From Ceratopteris richardii (taxonomy: Eukaryota > Streptophyta > Polypodiopsida > Polypodiales > Pteridaceae), in NCBI GenBank assembly GCA_020310875.1, contig CM035420.1:188763880-188827879 (forward strand): DNA of 64,000 nt, written 5' to 3'. A program made the translations under genes and the position numbers. How positions within the stretch are numbered: the stretch's first letter is position 1; each line of letters opens with the position of its first letter. Positions 50,044-59,797 of this stretch are shown here, in pieces. The notes under the pieces were generated by a model. That model was given only the letters and a program-made list of their open reading frames with translations. It was not told the DNA's origin and made no database searches.

Positions 50044-53000
50044 ATGATACTAAGGTCTGGAAATAAAATAAATTCACTTTCTAAGCAAGACCTAACAAGA
50101 AAGGAAAAAGAGCCAGGAAGTGATAAAAGATCGGGAAGAAGTTTAAGCCAAGAAAATAACATGGAAAACCTAAATGAAACAAATGAGTCAATAGAAACTG
50201 GGGATTTTAGAAACATCCTTAAGTACATGTATACAAATAGGTTTGGAACCTATGTATACCAGGATGGAATGCATAAATTCCTCATTAGACTGAGAAATTT
50301 AGAAATTCCCCTGAATATAACTCCAGTAGCCCAATTCAAAGATGGAAGATATGAAGACAGGCAAGGATGTGTATACATCTTCTCTCAAGACCGAGAAAAT
50401 TCAAATGATCTAGGGCAATGTGCTGACAAAGGACCTTGGGAACATAACATGGGACAACCAGACATACCTAGACCAAATGAAAACTACACTAATAATGAGC
50501 AAAATTATGGGAGAAGGACACATGCTTCACCAAATCCATTTGACAGAGAACCAGAAGGAAACAATGACTTCCCACTCAGAAGAAGACCTCATTGGCAACC
50601 TCAGGGTAGGATGCTTAGACCATATCAAGTAGCCAAATGCATGAAAAACCAATATGAAGGGTATTCAGATCCTCATGCTCATGCTGCAGAGTTTAGACAA
50701 CTGATTAGAGCAGAGGAAGTAGAAGATTACAAGGTACAATTTGAAGCATTTGGTCTAACCCTAACAGGGCCAGCCTTATCATGGTTCATTCCTTTGAGAA
50801 AAGAAATGTACCTAGACATTGAATCTTTCTTAGAAGCTTTCATTGGTGAATTCTCTAAGACTGGAATCAAACATAGTACAGCCACATTGATACACAGCTT
50901 CAAACAACAAAAGGAGGAAAATGTTAGGGAAGCAGCCAGAAGGTTTAAGCAGTACATTGATAGATGCCCAAGAGAAGAAGTACCTTCCATGGCAAAACAA
51001 GTATCCTTATTCATTGAGGGATTGAGAAGTGCTCAATTAAGGACCCTAGTGTACTATAGGAGATGTCCTGATTTAGCAGCCTGTGTTAAGGAAGCAATAG
51101 ATTTGGAGGACAACAGAGGTCAAGATTTGTTAGCATTTGATCAACCCAGATCTTATGAAGACAAAATTCCTCCAGCAGAAGAGTTGGCTCAGGCTATTGC
51201 TAAAGCCCTAGAGGTAAGCACTAAAACTAATCTGATAAACTCTAGGATGAACACAAACAAGAAATGTTATATTTGTGGAGAAAATCATCTGGCACAACAA
51301 TGCCCTTATCAGAAACCACAACACTTACAAGATAGGAAGACACTCAAGTATTGTACACTAGAGAGAAAATGGACAAACCATACCAGGGAGGATTGCTTCT
51401 ATAACAAACAACCTGTCAAGGAAAGAGACTATATGGCTCAAAGGGAATCAGGTTATACTGAGCAACCAAGACCAGTATTGGGACAACAACCTCCCATTCC
51501 AACCAATGTGGTACCAGTCAAATATACACCCATTGATGAAGGAAATTCAAGATTCAGATCACCTTATAAGGAAGAGTATCAATGGAGTGAGGGACATCAA
51601 GAAGAATGGGAAGATTATGAAATAAGGGAACCTGAGCTTAAAGCCCTAGATCTGGGAAATGGAAAAATTGAAATGGACACAGCAACATTCATGTACATTA
51701 CTAACAACTACATGTCCAATCAAAAACCTCAATTCAAAGGGGGACCAAAGATAACATGTTATAGGTGTGGGGGAGAACATTTCATTAGAGATTGTCCACA
51801 ACCTCCAACATTCAGGATAGAGGGAGCATATTGTAAGGATTGTGGTAGAGAACATCTGATCAAGGACTGTCCAAAAAATCCCCAAAAACAACAGAACACA
51901 CCTAATAACATACCTTTAAAAACAGTCAAAATTATGGAACAAGAGGAATTGAGTGACAATGATCAAATTGAACTTAATGTTATAACAAGGGCACAAGCCA
52001 AACAACAAGGAATAATTAAAGAACAGAATGAGGGTTCCACATCAAAAGGGAAGAAAAATAGACAAAGAGGGAAATGGGAAAAGAAAAGGAAAGTGGGCAA
52101 AAGTCTGGAAGAAGACAGTCAGGAACAAACAAATTCAAAACATACTTCTCATCAAAAGACCCAGAATCTGTCTGAAGTAGGAAATTCTCAGAGCCTAGAC
52201 ACCCTAATCAAAGCCTATAAAGGAAGGATTCAAGAGGGACCAAGCCCTGCAGATCATGCAATGGCTTATCCCATACCAGATTTAGAGCATGAAAGGATGC
52301 TAAAATGCAAACAAATCATCCAGGAAACACAACTCAGGTTAGGGGAAGAAGACAGCTCTCGGAGAACATTTGATCAGCATGAGAAAACAAAAACCAAGGA
52401 AAATGATAAAGAAGGCAATCCACACATAACATTCCAAATGAGTTTAGGTGAACATTGTAGTATTACATGTCAGACAACATGGGAAAATCTGCTGAAACAG
52501 AATCCTCATCTACAAAACAAGATGAACAAAGAAGAAACAATATCTGAAAACCTTCATTCACCAACACAAGAATTAGAGGAACTATGGTATATTCCTATTG
52601 ACAAAATAGGAGGATATTGTGAAGGAGAAGAAGGGAATTCAACCTTAAAATTACAATATGAAAAACATTCAGCAAAAGCCATTTTGGATAGTGGATCAGG
52701 AGTAGCTATAATGACTAAACAAACCTGGGAGAAATGGGGAAGAAAGGAATTATTACCCACTAAAATGAGATTACAACTTGCAGATGGACATATAGAAAAG
52801 CCCCTAGGAATTTGGGAAAAAGTGATTGTGGACATATGTGGCATAGAAATAGAGCATACTTTTGCTATAGTAGAATTTCCACAATCCACATCTTATGAAA
52901 TTATCCTAGGAAGACCCTTCATGAGACAAATGCAAATTGTACAAGATTGGGGTAATGATTGTTTATATCTTCAGAACCAGGGGAGAATAACAAGAGTAAA

Positions 53001-56000
53001 CTTAAGAAATGGCCACTATTGTGACATATCTCCTAGAGAATGGTATAAAATACATCAAAATCAACAAGAAAGTGAAGAATCAGAGAGGGAGGATCAGGAA
53101 GAAGGTGAATCAGCAGTTTGGAAGTGTAACATATTAAGAAATATCACAAATAGGAAAAGGAAGTTAAGGAGAGAAAATTGTGTGGAAGAAAGAGAAATAC
53201 AAGATGAAAATTATGTGCCTCAACAGTTCAAAGATGAAGAATTTGAGCCTTATGGATGGAATCAAATCTTAGCCACCATGGATTTGGCCAGTGAGGAATA
53301 TGTGGGAATGGAATTTCAAAATGAGGAAGGATTTGACATCTTCCACATTGGCATACATATGATAGGAGTATCACAAAGAGAAGAGGATCAAAATCAAGAA
53401 ATGATATTAACACAAGGAAAATCACAATATTTGGAAACAGTAAAAGCTGAGGATGCAATCAAAGACAAAATCTCAGGCAAATACAAGGAACATAAACACA
53501 AAGAAACAGAAAGAGACCAGGAAAAGGAAAAGAAAGAGAAAGAGATAAACAGAGATCAATACTTTGATGTACCAGCAAACTTTAAAACTTATGAAGTAGA
53601 AGACAGACTACTTCTGAGAATGAAACCAAAAAGAGAGAGGAAAAAAGGGGAAGCATATGATAATGAAGAACAAACAAAGAAAATTGTAATTACACAGGAA
53701 GAAGGAGAAGAGAGACAAATAGTAATAGCTGATGACATGACATCACAAGAAGAAGAAGCATTAAGGAACCTAGCAAAGAACTATAGGGATGTATTTGCTT
53801 ACAGTTATAAAGATTTGAAAGGAATTGATCCAAAAATTTGTGAGCATAAGATTCCTATGACACCTGATGCAAAACCAAGCAAACAGAGACATTATACATT
53901 TAATGACAAATACTCTGCCAAAATAAAGGAAGAAATTGACAAGTTGTTGGCTGCTAATTTCATTTATGAAATAGAGTACACTGAATGGATATCACCTATA
54001 GTTGTGGTGCCAAAAAAGAATGGGAAACTTAGGGTATGCATTAACTTGAAGAAGGTAAATGCAGCAACTATAAGGGATAGTTATCCACTGCCAATAACAG
54101 ATCATCTTCTTGAGAGAGTTGCAGGAAAGGAAGTCTATAGTTTTCTAGATGGCTTCTCTGGATACAATCAAGTACCAATAGCTTTAGAGGACCAACATAA
54201 GACTGCCTTTTCTACAGAATGGGGGGTTTATGCTTTTAGGGTTATGCCCTTTGGATTGACCAATGCCCCAGCAACTTTTCAAAGGTTGATGTGTCATATT
54301 TTCAAAGAATTCCTGAGAAATGTGATGGAAATCTATGTAGATGACTTATGCACTTTTTCTTTAAAAAGACAAGATCATTTACAAGATTTAGAAAGAATAT
54401 TCAGGAAATGCAGGACATATAGAGTATGCCTAAATCCAGAAAAGTGTGTATTCTATGTCAGACAAGGAAGAATGTTGGGTCACATAGTGTCAAAAAATGG
54501 AATTTCTACTGACGAGAAGAAAATAAAAGCCATAATAGAGCTTCCTAGACCAACAAATGTGAAGGAACTCCAAACTTTTATGGGACATTGTGGGTACTAC
54601 AGAAAATTTGTATACAGATTTGCTGATATAGCCAAGCCCTTATATGCCCTCATCACAAAGTTTGAGTGGACTGAAGAATGTGACCAAGCATTTGAAACAT
54701 TAAAAACTTGTTTGGTGACAGCACCAATCTTGAAAACACCTCAGTGGGATAAAATCTTTCATGTACATGTTGATGCTTCAAATTATGCTCTGGGATGTGT
54801 GTTAGCACAACCTATAGAAGGAAGCAAATTAGATTTTCCAGTAGCATATGCAAGTAGACAATTAAACATTGCAGAAAAAAATTACACAACTACTGAGAGA
54901 GAAGGGTTGGGAATGATTTTTGCTGTCAAAAAATACAGACATTATCTATTGGCCAACAAGTTTAAATTCTTTGTGGATCACCAAGCTCTACTCTATTTAG
55001 TAAATAAACCATGTCATACAGGAAGAATAGTAAGATGGTTTCTTTTACTAATGGAATTTGAGTTTGAGGTGGTGGTTAGACAAGGAAAAACACACTTGAG
55101 AGCAGATCATTTATCAAGAATTCAGTCAAAAGAACCTAGTTCACCTATAGATGATGATTTGCCAGACACATACTTATTCAAGGTGGAAAGTGTTCCTGAA
55201 TGGTCGATGTCATTAATTCCCTTGCTAACCATGGGACCTTGTAGGTCATTAGCAAATAATACACATCTGGTGTTACAAAGCAGGAATTTCATGTTGTTAG
55301 CTGGACATTTGTATCACCTCAATCAGTCCGGTATACTGGAATATTGTACTCCAGAAGAAGAGCAACATGAGTATGTAAGAAAAGCTCATTGCTGGAATCC
55401 ATGTACTCATGCTTCTACAATTGTTACTCTTAGTAACCTTAATAGGATGGGAGTACATTGGCCAAATAAGATTCAAGATGTGGAGAGATATATTGATAAT
55501 TGTCAAAAATGTCAAACATGGCAGAAAGCAGAATTAATAACTCTATATTGGTTTCAGAAAAACCCTGAATGGAGTGAAAATATTGTTGAGAAGTTGAAGA
55601 GAAAGGAGAAAGGGGAACAAGTAATAGCTGGTGCTGATTCAAGAAATCTACAAGTAATCTCAGAGGAATATCAACTCATAGGAGAGCAATTATACAAGAG
55701 AGGAATGGATGGATATCTGAGAATCTGTGTTCCAGAAGAAAGGTATTTAGAGATGTTGGAAATGGCACACTCAGGAGTAGCTAGAGGACATTTCTCCAGT
55801 GATAGAACAGCCAAACTCATCTTATATTCTGGCTTTTGGTGGCCAACCCTATTTCCCGATGCTAGAACTTATGTAAAAAGATGTGATGTCTGTCAAAGGG
55901 TAAGCCAACCAAACAAAAGAGATAACATGCCATTAATTCCTTTAATTTCAGCCAGAGCTTTTAGCAAATGGGGATTGGACTTTATTGGACCAATACATCC

Positions 56001-56931
56001 TCCAGCCAGACAATCTCATGCAGAATACATACTAGTAGCTACAGATTATTTGACAAAATGGGCTGAGGCCAAAGCTACTAAAAGAAATGATGCTCACACC
56101 ACTGCTAGATTTTTGTATGAAAACATTATCACTAGATTTGGACTACCAATTGAATTGGTAAGTGATAGGGGGACTCATTTTTTGAATCAGATCATAGAAA
56201 ACATGACTAATTATTTCATGATTAGTCACAATAAGTCAGCCCCATATCACCCACAAGCCAATGGGTTAGCAGAAAGCACTAATAAAGTACTTTGCAATGT
56301 ATTGTCCAAATTAGTCAACACAAACAGAAATGACTGGGATTATCAATTGAATCATGTTCTTTGGGCTTATAGAGTGGCATACAAAACAGCTTTAGGGACT
56401 ACACCATTCAATTTGGTGTATGGCCAGAATGCAGTTTTACCCATGGAATTTCTTATTCCAACACTGAAGGTGGGTAGCCAATACAATTGGACAGGACATG
56501 AATTGTCTGAGAGAGTCATAGACTTAGAAAAACTGGGAGCATCGAGACTCCAAGCAGTGATGAGTATATACACAAACAAGAAAAGACAAAAAGCTTATCA
56601 TGATGTTCACATAAAAGACAAAGATCTACAAGAAGGAGACCTGGTCTTAGCTTACACAATCAAAGAACATCAGAAAAAGTTTCAGAAAAAAGGTCATGGG
56701 CCATATATCATACATCAGATAAGCAAAAGTGGAGCTATTCAGTTAGCCAATATTGATGGGGAAATCATGCCAAATTTCATAAGTGGATGTAGAGTGAAGA
56801 GGTATGAGTGCCCATTAACTACTGAGGAATGGAGAAGGTTGCAAAAGGCCCAAAATAGGAAAAAAGAAGAGGAAAGTATTAGAAAGGAGGCTCAACTGGA
56901 AGCCAAAGAAAGAATTAGAAAATTGAAATAA
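50044..56931 (+). CDS. gag-pol: Gag-Pol polyprotein of element B (2,295 codons, intact)
   Basis: The ATG at 50044 follows an in-frame stop and opens MILRSGNK. Gag domain (about residues 220-360). Three zinc knuckles of the short form CX2CX3HX4C (Cys 408, 572 and 597). Protease with DSGSGVAI (Asp 882) and IILGRPF. Acidic spacer with ILATMD (about 1075). RT (FGLTNAPATF, YVDD at 1431-1434). RNase H (Asp 1577). First HHCC module (His 1782 and 1789, Cys 1820 and 1823). Second HHCC module (His 1909 and 1916, Cys 1947 and 1950). Integrase core Asp 1979, Asp 2041, Glu 2077, giving DX61DX35E. A C-terminal domain with GHGPYIIHQIS and a Lys/Glu-rich end. All catalytic residues are present. The frame continues beyond the TAA (56929-56931) as the second protease. 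Confidence 0.96.
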   Translation: MILRSGNKINSLSKQDLTRKEKEPGSDKRSGRSLSQENNMENLNETNESIETGDFRNILKYMYTNRFGTYVYQDGMHKFLIRLRNLEIPLNITPVAQFKDGRYEDRQGCVYIFSQDRENSNDLGQCADKGPWEHNMGQPDIPRPNENYTNNEQNYGRRTHASPNPFDREPEGNNDFPLRRRPHWQPQGRMLRPYQVAKCMKNQYEGYSDPHAHAAEFRQLIRAEEVEDYKVQFEAFGLTLTGPALSWFIPLRKEMYLDIESFLEAFIGEFSKTGIKHSTATLIHSFKQQKEENVREAARRFKQYIDRCPREEVPSMAKQVSLFIEGLRSAQLRTLVYYRRCPDLAACVKEAIDLEDNRGQDLLAFDQPRSYEDKIPPAEELAQAIAKALEVSTKTNLINSRMNTNKKCYICGENHLAQQCPYQKPQHLQDRKTLKYCTLERKWTNHTREDCFYNKQPVKERDYMAQRESGYTEQPRPVLGQQPPIPTNVVPVKYTPIDEGNSRFRSPYKEEYQWSEGHQEEWEDYEIREPELKALDLGNGKIEMDTATFMYITNNYMSNQKPQFKGGPKITCYRCGGEHFIRDCPQPPTFRIEGAYCKDCGREHLIKDCPKNPQKQQNTPNNIPLKTVKIMEQEELSDNDQIELNVITRAQAKQQGIIKEQNEGSTSKGKKNRQRGKWEKKRKVGKSLEEDSQEQTNSKHTSHQKTQNLSEVGNSQSLDTLIKAYKGRIQEGPSPADHAMAYPIPDLEHERMLKCKQIIQETQLRLGEEDSSRRTFDQHEKTKTKENDKEGNPHITFQMSLGEHCSITCQTTWENLLKQNPHLQNKMNKEETISENLHSPTQELEELWYIPIDKIGGYCEGEEGNSTLKLQYEKHSAKAILDSGSGVAIMTKQTWEKWGRKELLPTKMRLQLADGHIEKPLGIWEKVIVDICGIEIEHTFAIVEFPQSTSYEIILGRPFMRQMQIVQDWGNDCLYLQNQGRITRVNLRNGHYCDISPREWYKIHQNQQESEESEREDQEEGESAVWKCNILRNITNRKRKLRRENCVEEREIQDENYVPQQFKDEEFEPYGWNQILATMDLASEEYVGMEFQNEEGFDIFHIGIHMIGVSQREEDQNQEMILTQGKSQYLETVKAEDAIKDKISGKYKEHKHKETERDQEKEKKEKEINRDQYFDVPANFKTYEVEDRLLLRMKPKRERKKGEAYDNEEQTKKIVITQEEGEERQIVIADDMTSQEEEALRNLAKNYRDVFAYSYKDLKGIDPKICEHKIPMTPDAKPSKQRHYTFNDKYSAKIKEEIDKLLAANFIYEIEYTEWISPIVVVPKKNGKLRVCINLKKVNAATIRDSYPLPITDHLLERVAGKEVYSFLDGFSGYNQVPIALEDQHKTAFSTEWGVYAFRVMPFGLTNAPATFQRLMCHIFKEFLRNVMEIYVDDLCTFSLKRQDHLQDLERIFRKCRTYRVCLNPEKCVFYVRQGRMLGHIVSKNGISTDEKKIKAIIELPRPTNVKELQTFMGHCGYYRKFVYRFADIAKPLYALITKFEWTEECDQAFETLKTCLVTAPILKTPQWDKIFHVHVDASNYALGCVLAQPIEGSKLDFPVAYASRQLNIAEKNYTTTEREGLGMIFAVKKYRHYLLANKFKFFVDHQALLYLVNKPCHTGRIVRWFLLLMEFEFEVVVRQGKTHLRADHLSRIQSKEPSSPIDDDLPDTYLFKVESVPEWSMSLIPLLTMGPCRSLANNTHLVLQSRNFMLLAGHLYHLNQSGILEYCTPEEEQHEYVRKAHCWNPCTHASTIVTLSNLNRMGVHWPNKIQDVERYIDNCQKCQTWQKAELITLYWFQKNPEWSENIVEKLKRKEKGEQVIAGADSRNLQVISEEYQLIGEQLYKRGMDGYLRICVPEERYLEMLEMAHSGVARGHFSSDRTAKLILYSGFWWPTLFPDARTYVKRCDVCQRVSQPNKRDNMPLIPLISARAFSKWGLDFIGPIHPPARQSHAEYILVATDYLTKWAEAKATKRNDAHTTARFLYENIITRFGLPIELVSDRGTHFLNQIIENMTNYFMISHNKSAPYHPQANGLAESTNKVLCNVLSKLVNTNRNDWDYQLNHVLWAYRVAYKTALGTTPFNLVYGQNAVLPMEFLIPTLKVGSQYNWTGHELSERVIDLEKLGASRLQAVMSIYTNKKRQKAYHDVHIKDKDLQEGDLVLAYTIKEHQKKFQKKGHGPYIIHQISKSGAIQLANIDGEIMPNFISGCRVKRYECPLTTEEWRRLQKAQNRKKEEESIRKEAQLEAKERIRKLK

Positions 56932-57816
56932 GTGTGCTTATGTGAAAACACTCTAAAGCAAAAAGAACATTTGCCTGTGATTATGATGAATTACCAGAAT
57001 GAAAACATAAGGGTTTTGATAGACTCGGGAGCTCAAGTGAATCTAATTAGCTCAGCCTTGATCAATAAGTTTAATCTTAAGAGAGCTGAAAGCAGAATTC
57101 TGATCAAAACCCTGGGAGGGAAAAGCATTCAAAGCATATCTTCACTTTCTGTTAAAATTAAATTTAATAATGAATACATGAAGATAGATTGCGAAGAATG
57201 GCCAGACCATTTAATGACTGAAAAGCTGATTTTAGGGCAACCATGGCTCAAACAAGGTAAAGTCATCTTAAATTTTGAAAAAATGAAGCTTAATTTGACC
57301 ATCAAGGACAAAAAGTTTTTAATGTTCTTTCTGAGTAATGAAGAGCAGGTAGATCATATGGATGTTCATGACCCACATCTCGAAGGATTTGCTTTCTCAA
57401 TGAAGGACAGGAACATTATGACAATACAAAGTGATCAAGCTTCATACACTCAAGATCAGCAAAAGACTAAAGAGGTGAAGGTTGAGGAGGAGACAAAACA
57501 GAGAAGACTATTATTGCCAAAGTTGCAATATCAACAAAACAGAACAAAAAGAATATGGAAACAGGTCATGCACAATTATGGCTCACCAAAACAGGAAATT
57601 AAAACAAAATGGGTATGGAAGCCAAAAAATGTCAAAAAATGTTCATCCACAGAGCATGGTTATTTCCATAACAGAAGGACAGATGGAATAAAACATTACT
57701 GGGTAAAAAAATCAGAATTAGGTCAATGGAAGAGAGATAATCCACAATGGACCTATTCTTGGAATTTTGGAAAGGACAAAAAAATATTTCCTTCTTTCCC
57801 CTTAGAAGAAAATTAG
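56932..57816 (+). CDS. Second retropepsin-like protein with basic Trp-rich tail (element B)
   Basis: The frame follows the pol TAA without shift (294 codons). The first codon is GTG, not ATG. In element A the same domain is fused to pol without a stop. Motifs are VLIDSGAQVNLIS (Asp 31, codon 57022-57024), TLGGKSI, and LILGQPWLKQGKVILNF near residues 103-119. The pair DSGA plus ILGQPW is typical of retropepsins. The C-terminal half is basic with IWKQ, KWVWKPK and HYWVKK. The TAG stop (57814-57816) lies in the internal polypurine tract. Expression could be by readthrough, by reinitiation, or not at all. Proteolytic activity is unproven. Confidence 0.75.
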   Translation: MCLCENTLKQKEHLPVIMMNYQNENIRVLIDSGAQVNLISSALINKFNLKRAESRILIKTLGGKSIQSISSLSVKIKFNNEYMKIDCEEWPDHLMTEKLILGQPWLKQGKVILNFEKMKLNLTIKDKKFLMFFLSNEEQVDHMDVHDPHLEGFAFSMKDRNIMTIQSDQASYTQDQQKTKEVKVEEETKQRRLLLPKLQYQQNRTKRIWKQVMHNYGSPKQEIKTKWVWKPKNVKKCSSTEHGYFHNRRTDGIKHYWVKKSELGQWKRDNPQWTYSWNFGKDKKIFPSFPLEEN

Positions 57817-57827
57817 GAGGGGAAGGA
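57813..57827 (+). promoter_or_regulatory. Internal (central) polypurine tract of element B
   Basis: TTAGGAGGGGAAGGA is identical over 15 bases to the 3' polypurine tract at 61759-61773. The purine run goes on with AAGAAGG before the poly-A. Central polypurine tracts give a second plus-strand start in lentiviruses and in yeast Ty1. A similar role here is inference. Confidence 0.65.
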
Positions 57828-57832
57828 AAGAA

Positions 57833-57835
<3 letters not shown>

Positions 57836-57884
<49 letters not shown>
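57836..57884 (+). repeat. Internal poly-A run of 49 bases
   Basis: An unbroken A run directly after the internal polypurine tract. Shorter homopolymers follow near 58099-58112 (T) and 58191-58208 (A). It may be slippage, or the scar of a template switch at a polyadenylated end. Confidence 0.9.
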
Positions 57885-57886
<2 letters not shown>

Positions 57887-58342
57887 CAGAAAAATATATT
57901 TTATTTTCTTGATTTTCTTTCTAAAAATAAAAGAACACAAAGCAAGATATAGGGAGGGAAAGAGTAATTTATTATGGAAAAAAGTTGTTTTGTTTTAGTG
58001 ATTTTTAATTTTTTGTGATCATTTTTCTTTTTTACCATTACTTTTTCAAGTTTCTTCATTAATCATATTTTCTAGCATCATCCTTTTAATTCAGGAATTG
58101 TTTTTTTTTTTTTTGAGTAAAGAAGTGACAATGGGAGAGAGCACAATAGATGTCTTGCTACACCTGTGTTGCTCACTTAAAATTGAGTCTTGAAAAAAAA
58201 AAAAAAAAGCAAAAATTGCTGGGAACTTGTTTTTCTTATTTTTTATATGTCAGAACATTCCAGAATAATATAGTATTTTCTTATGAAATCTTGTGACTCA
58301 TGTGGGTGGAGTATTTTCTTTTCTGTCATATATAAATACAGG
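57885..58342 (+). promoter_or_regulatory. Spacer before ORF2 of element B with splice-acceptor-like end
   Basis: T-rich, non-coding. The last bases, TTTCTGTCATATATAAATACAG (to 58341), end in CAG one base before the ATG at 58343. They also contain a TATA-like TATATAAATA at about 58330-58339, which is too close to the ATG to serve as its promoter. I favour a 3' splice site, as in A and D. Confidence 0.45.
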
Positions 58343-59797
58343 ATGGTGAATACAAAGGAGTTGGCAATTCACGACTTCAAAGCTGATTCCGTGACTTTGT
58401 CCAGAGGACACTGGTTTTTGGACAGTGATGCAACTGAAGAACAGGTGGACTTAGAATCCGATGAAGACCAAGAAATCCCAGAAGCTGAAAAAATAGTAAA
58501 AGAACTTAAAGAAATTCTGGGAGTGATAGGACAGCATATATTCACAGTTGCAGTGGGAGGATATAAGTACACCATGCTGTGCCAAGAATTCTAGAGGTTT
58601 CAGAAAACTTCTGTCAACCTCAAAAGATGGAAAGCTGTGGGATTGCACAAGCTCTTAGAACAACCAATTTTCTTTATTGACTTTGAAAGAGTAGCACAAG
58701 TAATGGGAACCTTGGAGGAAGTGGGAAAAGGCAATGATGCCTACTTCAGATGTAAAGTGAAGAATAAAGACAATCAGGAGGCAGGGATAGTCATCAAAGC
58801 AGAACATATCAGAGCCGCCTTACAGTTCTATCCCATGGGCACTAAACTGGACCAAAGTTTTGTCAAGAAAAATAAGGAGACTTACACGGGGTATGTAAAG
58901 TTCACTGATTTCAAGGGAAAAGAAAATGAAGAATATGCAATTAGAATGTTCCTGCAATATTTTTGTTTTCCCAAACTGCCTAGATACACCATGCCTCACA
59001 AATCAGTAACTCTGCTGATGTTCAACAACAAAGATAGAACAAAGCCATTTGGGGTGATGGATGTCTCACCTTACATCCATGAACAGCTGAAGGAAGCAGC
59101 AAAGCATTGGGAGCAGAAAAAATTCATGAATGGAGCCCAGTTTTTGACAAAAATCATTTATCATGTTTTAGGTATGGAAGAACAGTTAAAGTTAGCTCCT
59201 GAGGCACAGTACTTCAGAAATATGATGTCAGGAATCAAAAGTTCCCCAAAGAAGGCACTTGGAAGAGAATCAGAAGGACAAACTCGCATGAGAGGAACAG
59301 GAATGAAGAGAAAAGTCATATCTGAGGAAGTGATTCCAGTAAAGAAAAGAAGGTTGGACCCCAGAAAAGTAGAGTTAGAACAGACGGAAGAAACAAGAGA
59401 GGAACAGGTGGCAGCACAGAAAAAGGTGCAATCCTCCAGTGAACCTCATCCTCCGCAGACAAGCAAAGAACAACTTTACACTTATCTCACTCAAGGAGAC
59501 AGCAAAAGAGCCATATACGAGGCACAATATCAAAAAATGTTGGAAGATTTTTCATGTAAAGCTACCGATTGGATCCAAGAAGAGGTGGAACATTATGAAG
59601 CATTGCATGAAGAAATGATGGCAGCAGAAACTGAAGAGATATTTGTAAAGAAGGAGGTAGAATTGCTGGCATACTTCAAGGAGTTGCAAGGACCTCCAGA
59701 GGCCAGAACTACAGTGATAGTGAAAAAGAAGATGCCAAGGAAACCTGTTCAAAAGAAGAAGATGATGTGGAGAAAGAAGATAAGCAAATTGAAGTAA
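58343..59797 (+). pseudogene. Element B ORF2 (extra downstream protein) with one internal stop
   Basis: The start is ATG 58343 (MVNTKELAIHDF). HWFLDSD corresponds to HWFSDVA of A. A TAG at 58592-58594 sits in QEF-stop-RF, where A reads REFERL, so a Glu codon was lost. After it the frame is open to 59797. Conserved blocks are YFCFPKLPRYTMPHKS (about 58960-59007) and KKFMNGAQFLTKIIYHVLGM (about 59119-59178). The end is highly charged. Unlike E, the frame does not pass straight into ORF3. ORF3 overlaps it in another frame. No membrane segment is visible and function is unknown. Confidence 0.7.

Noticed and set aside
58330-58339. Internal TATA promoter for ORF2 of element B
   Set aside because: It lies 4-13 bases before the ATG, so transcription would start downstream of the ATG. 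It fits better as part of an AT-rich splice acceptor.
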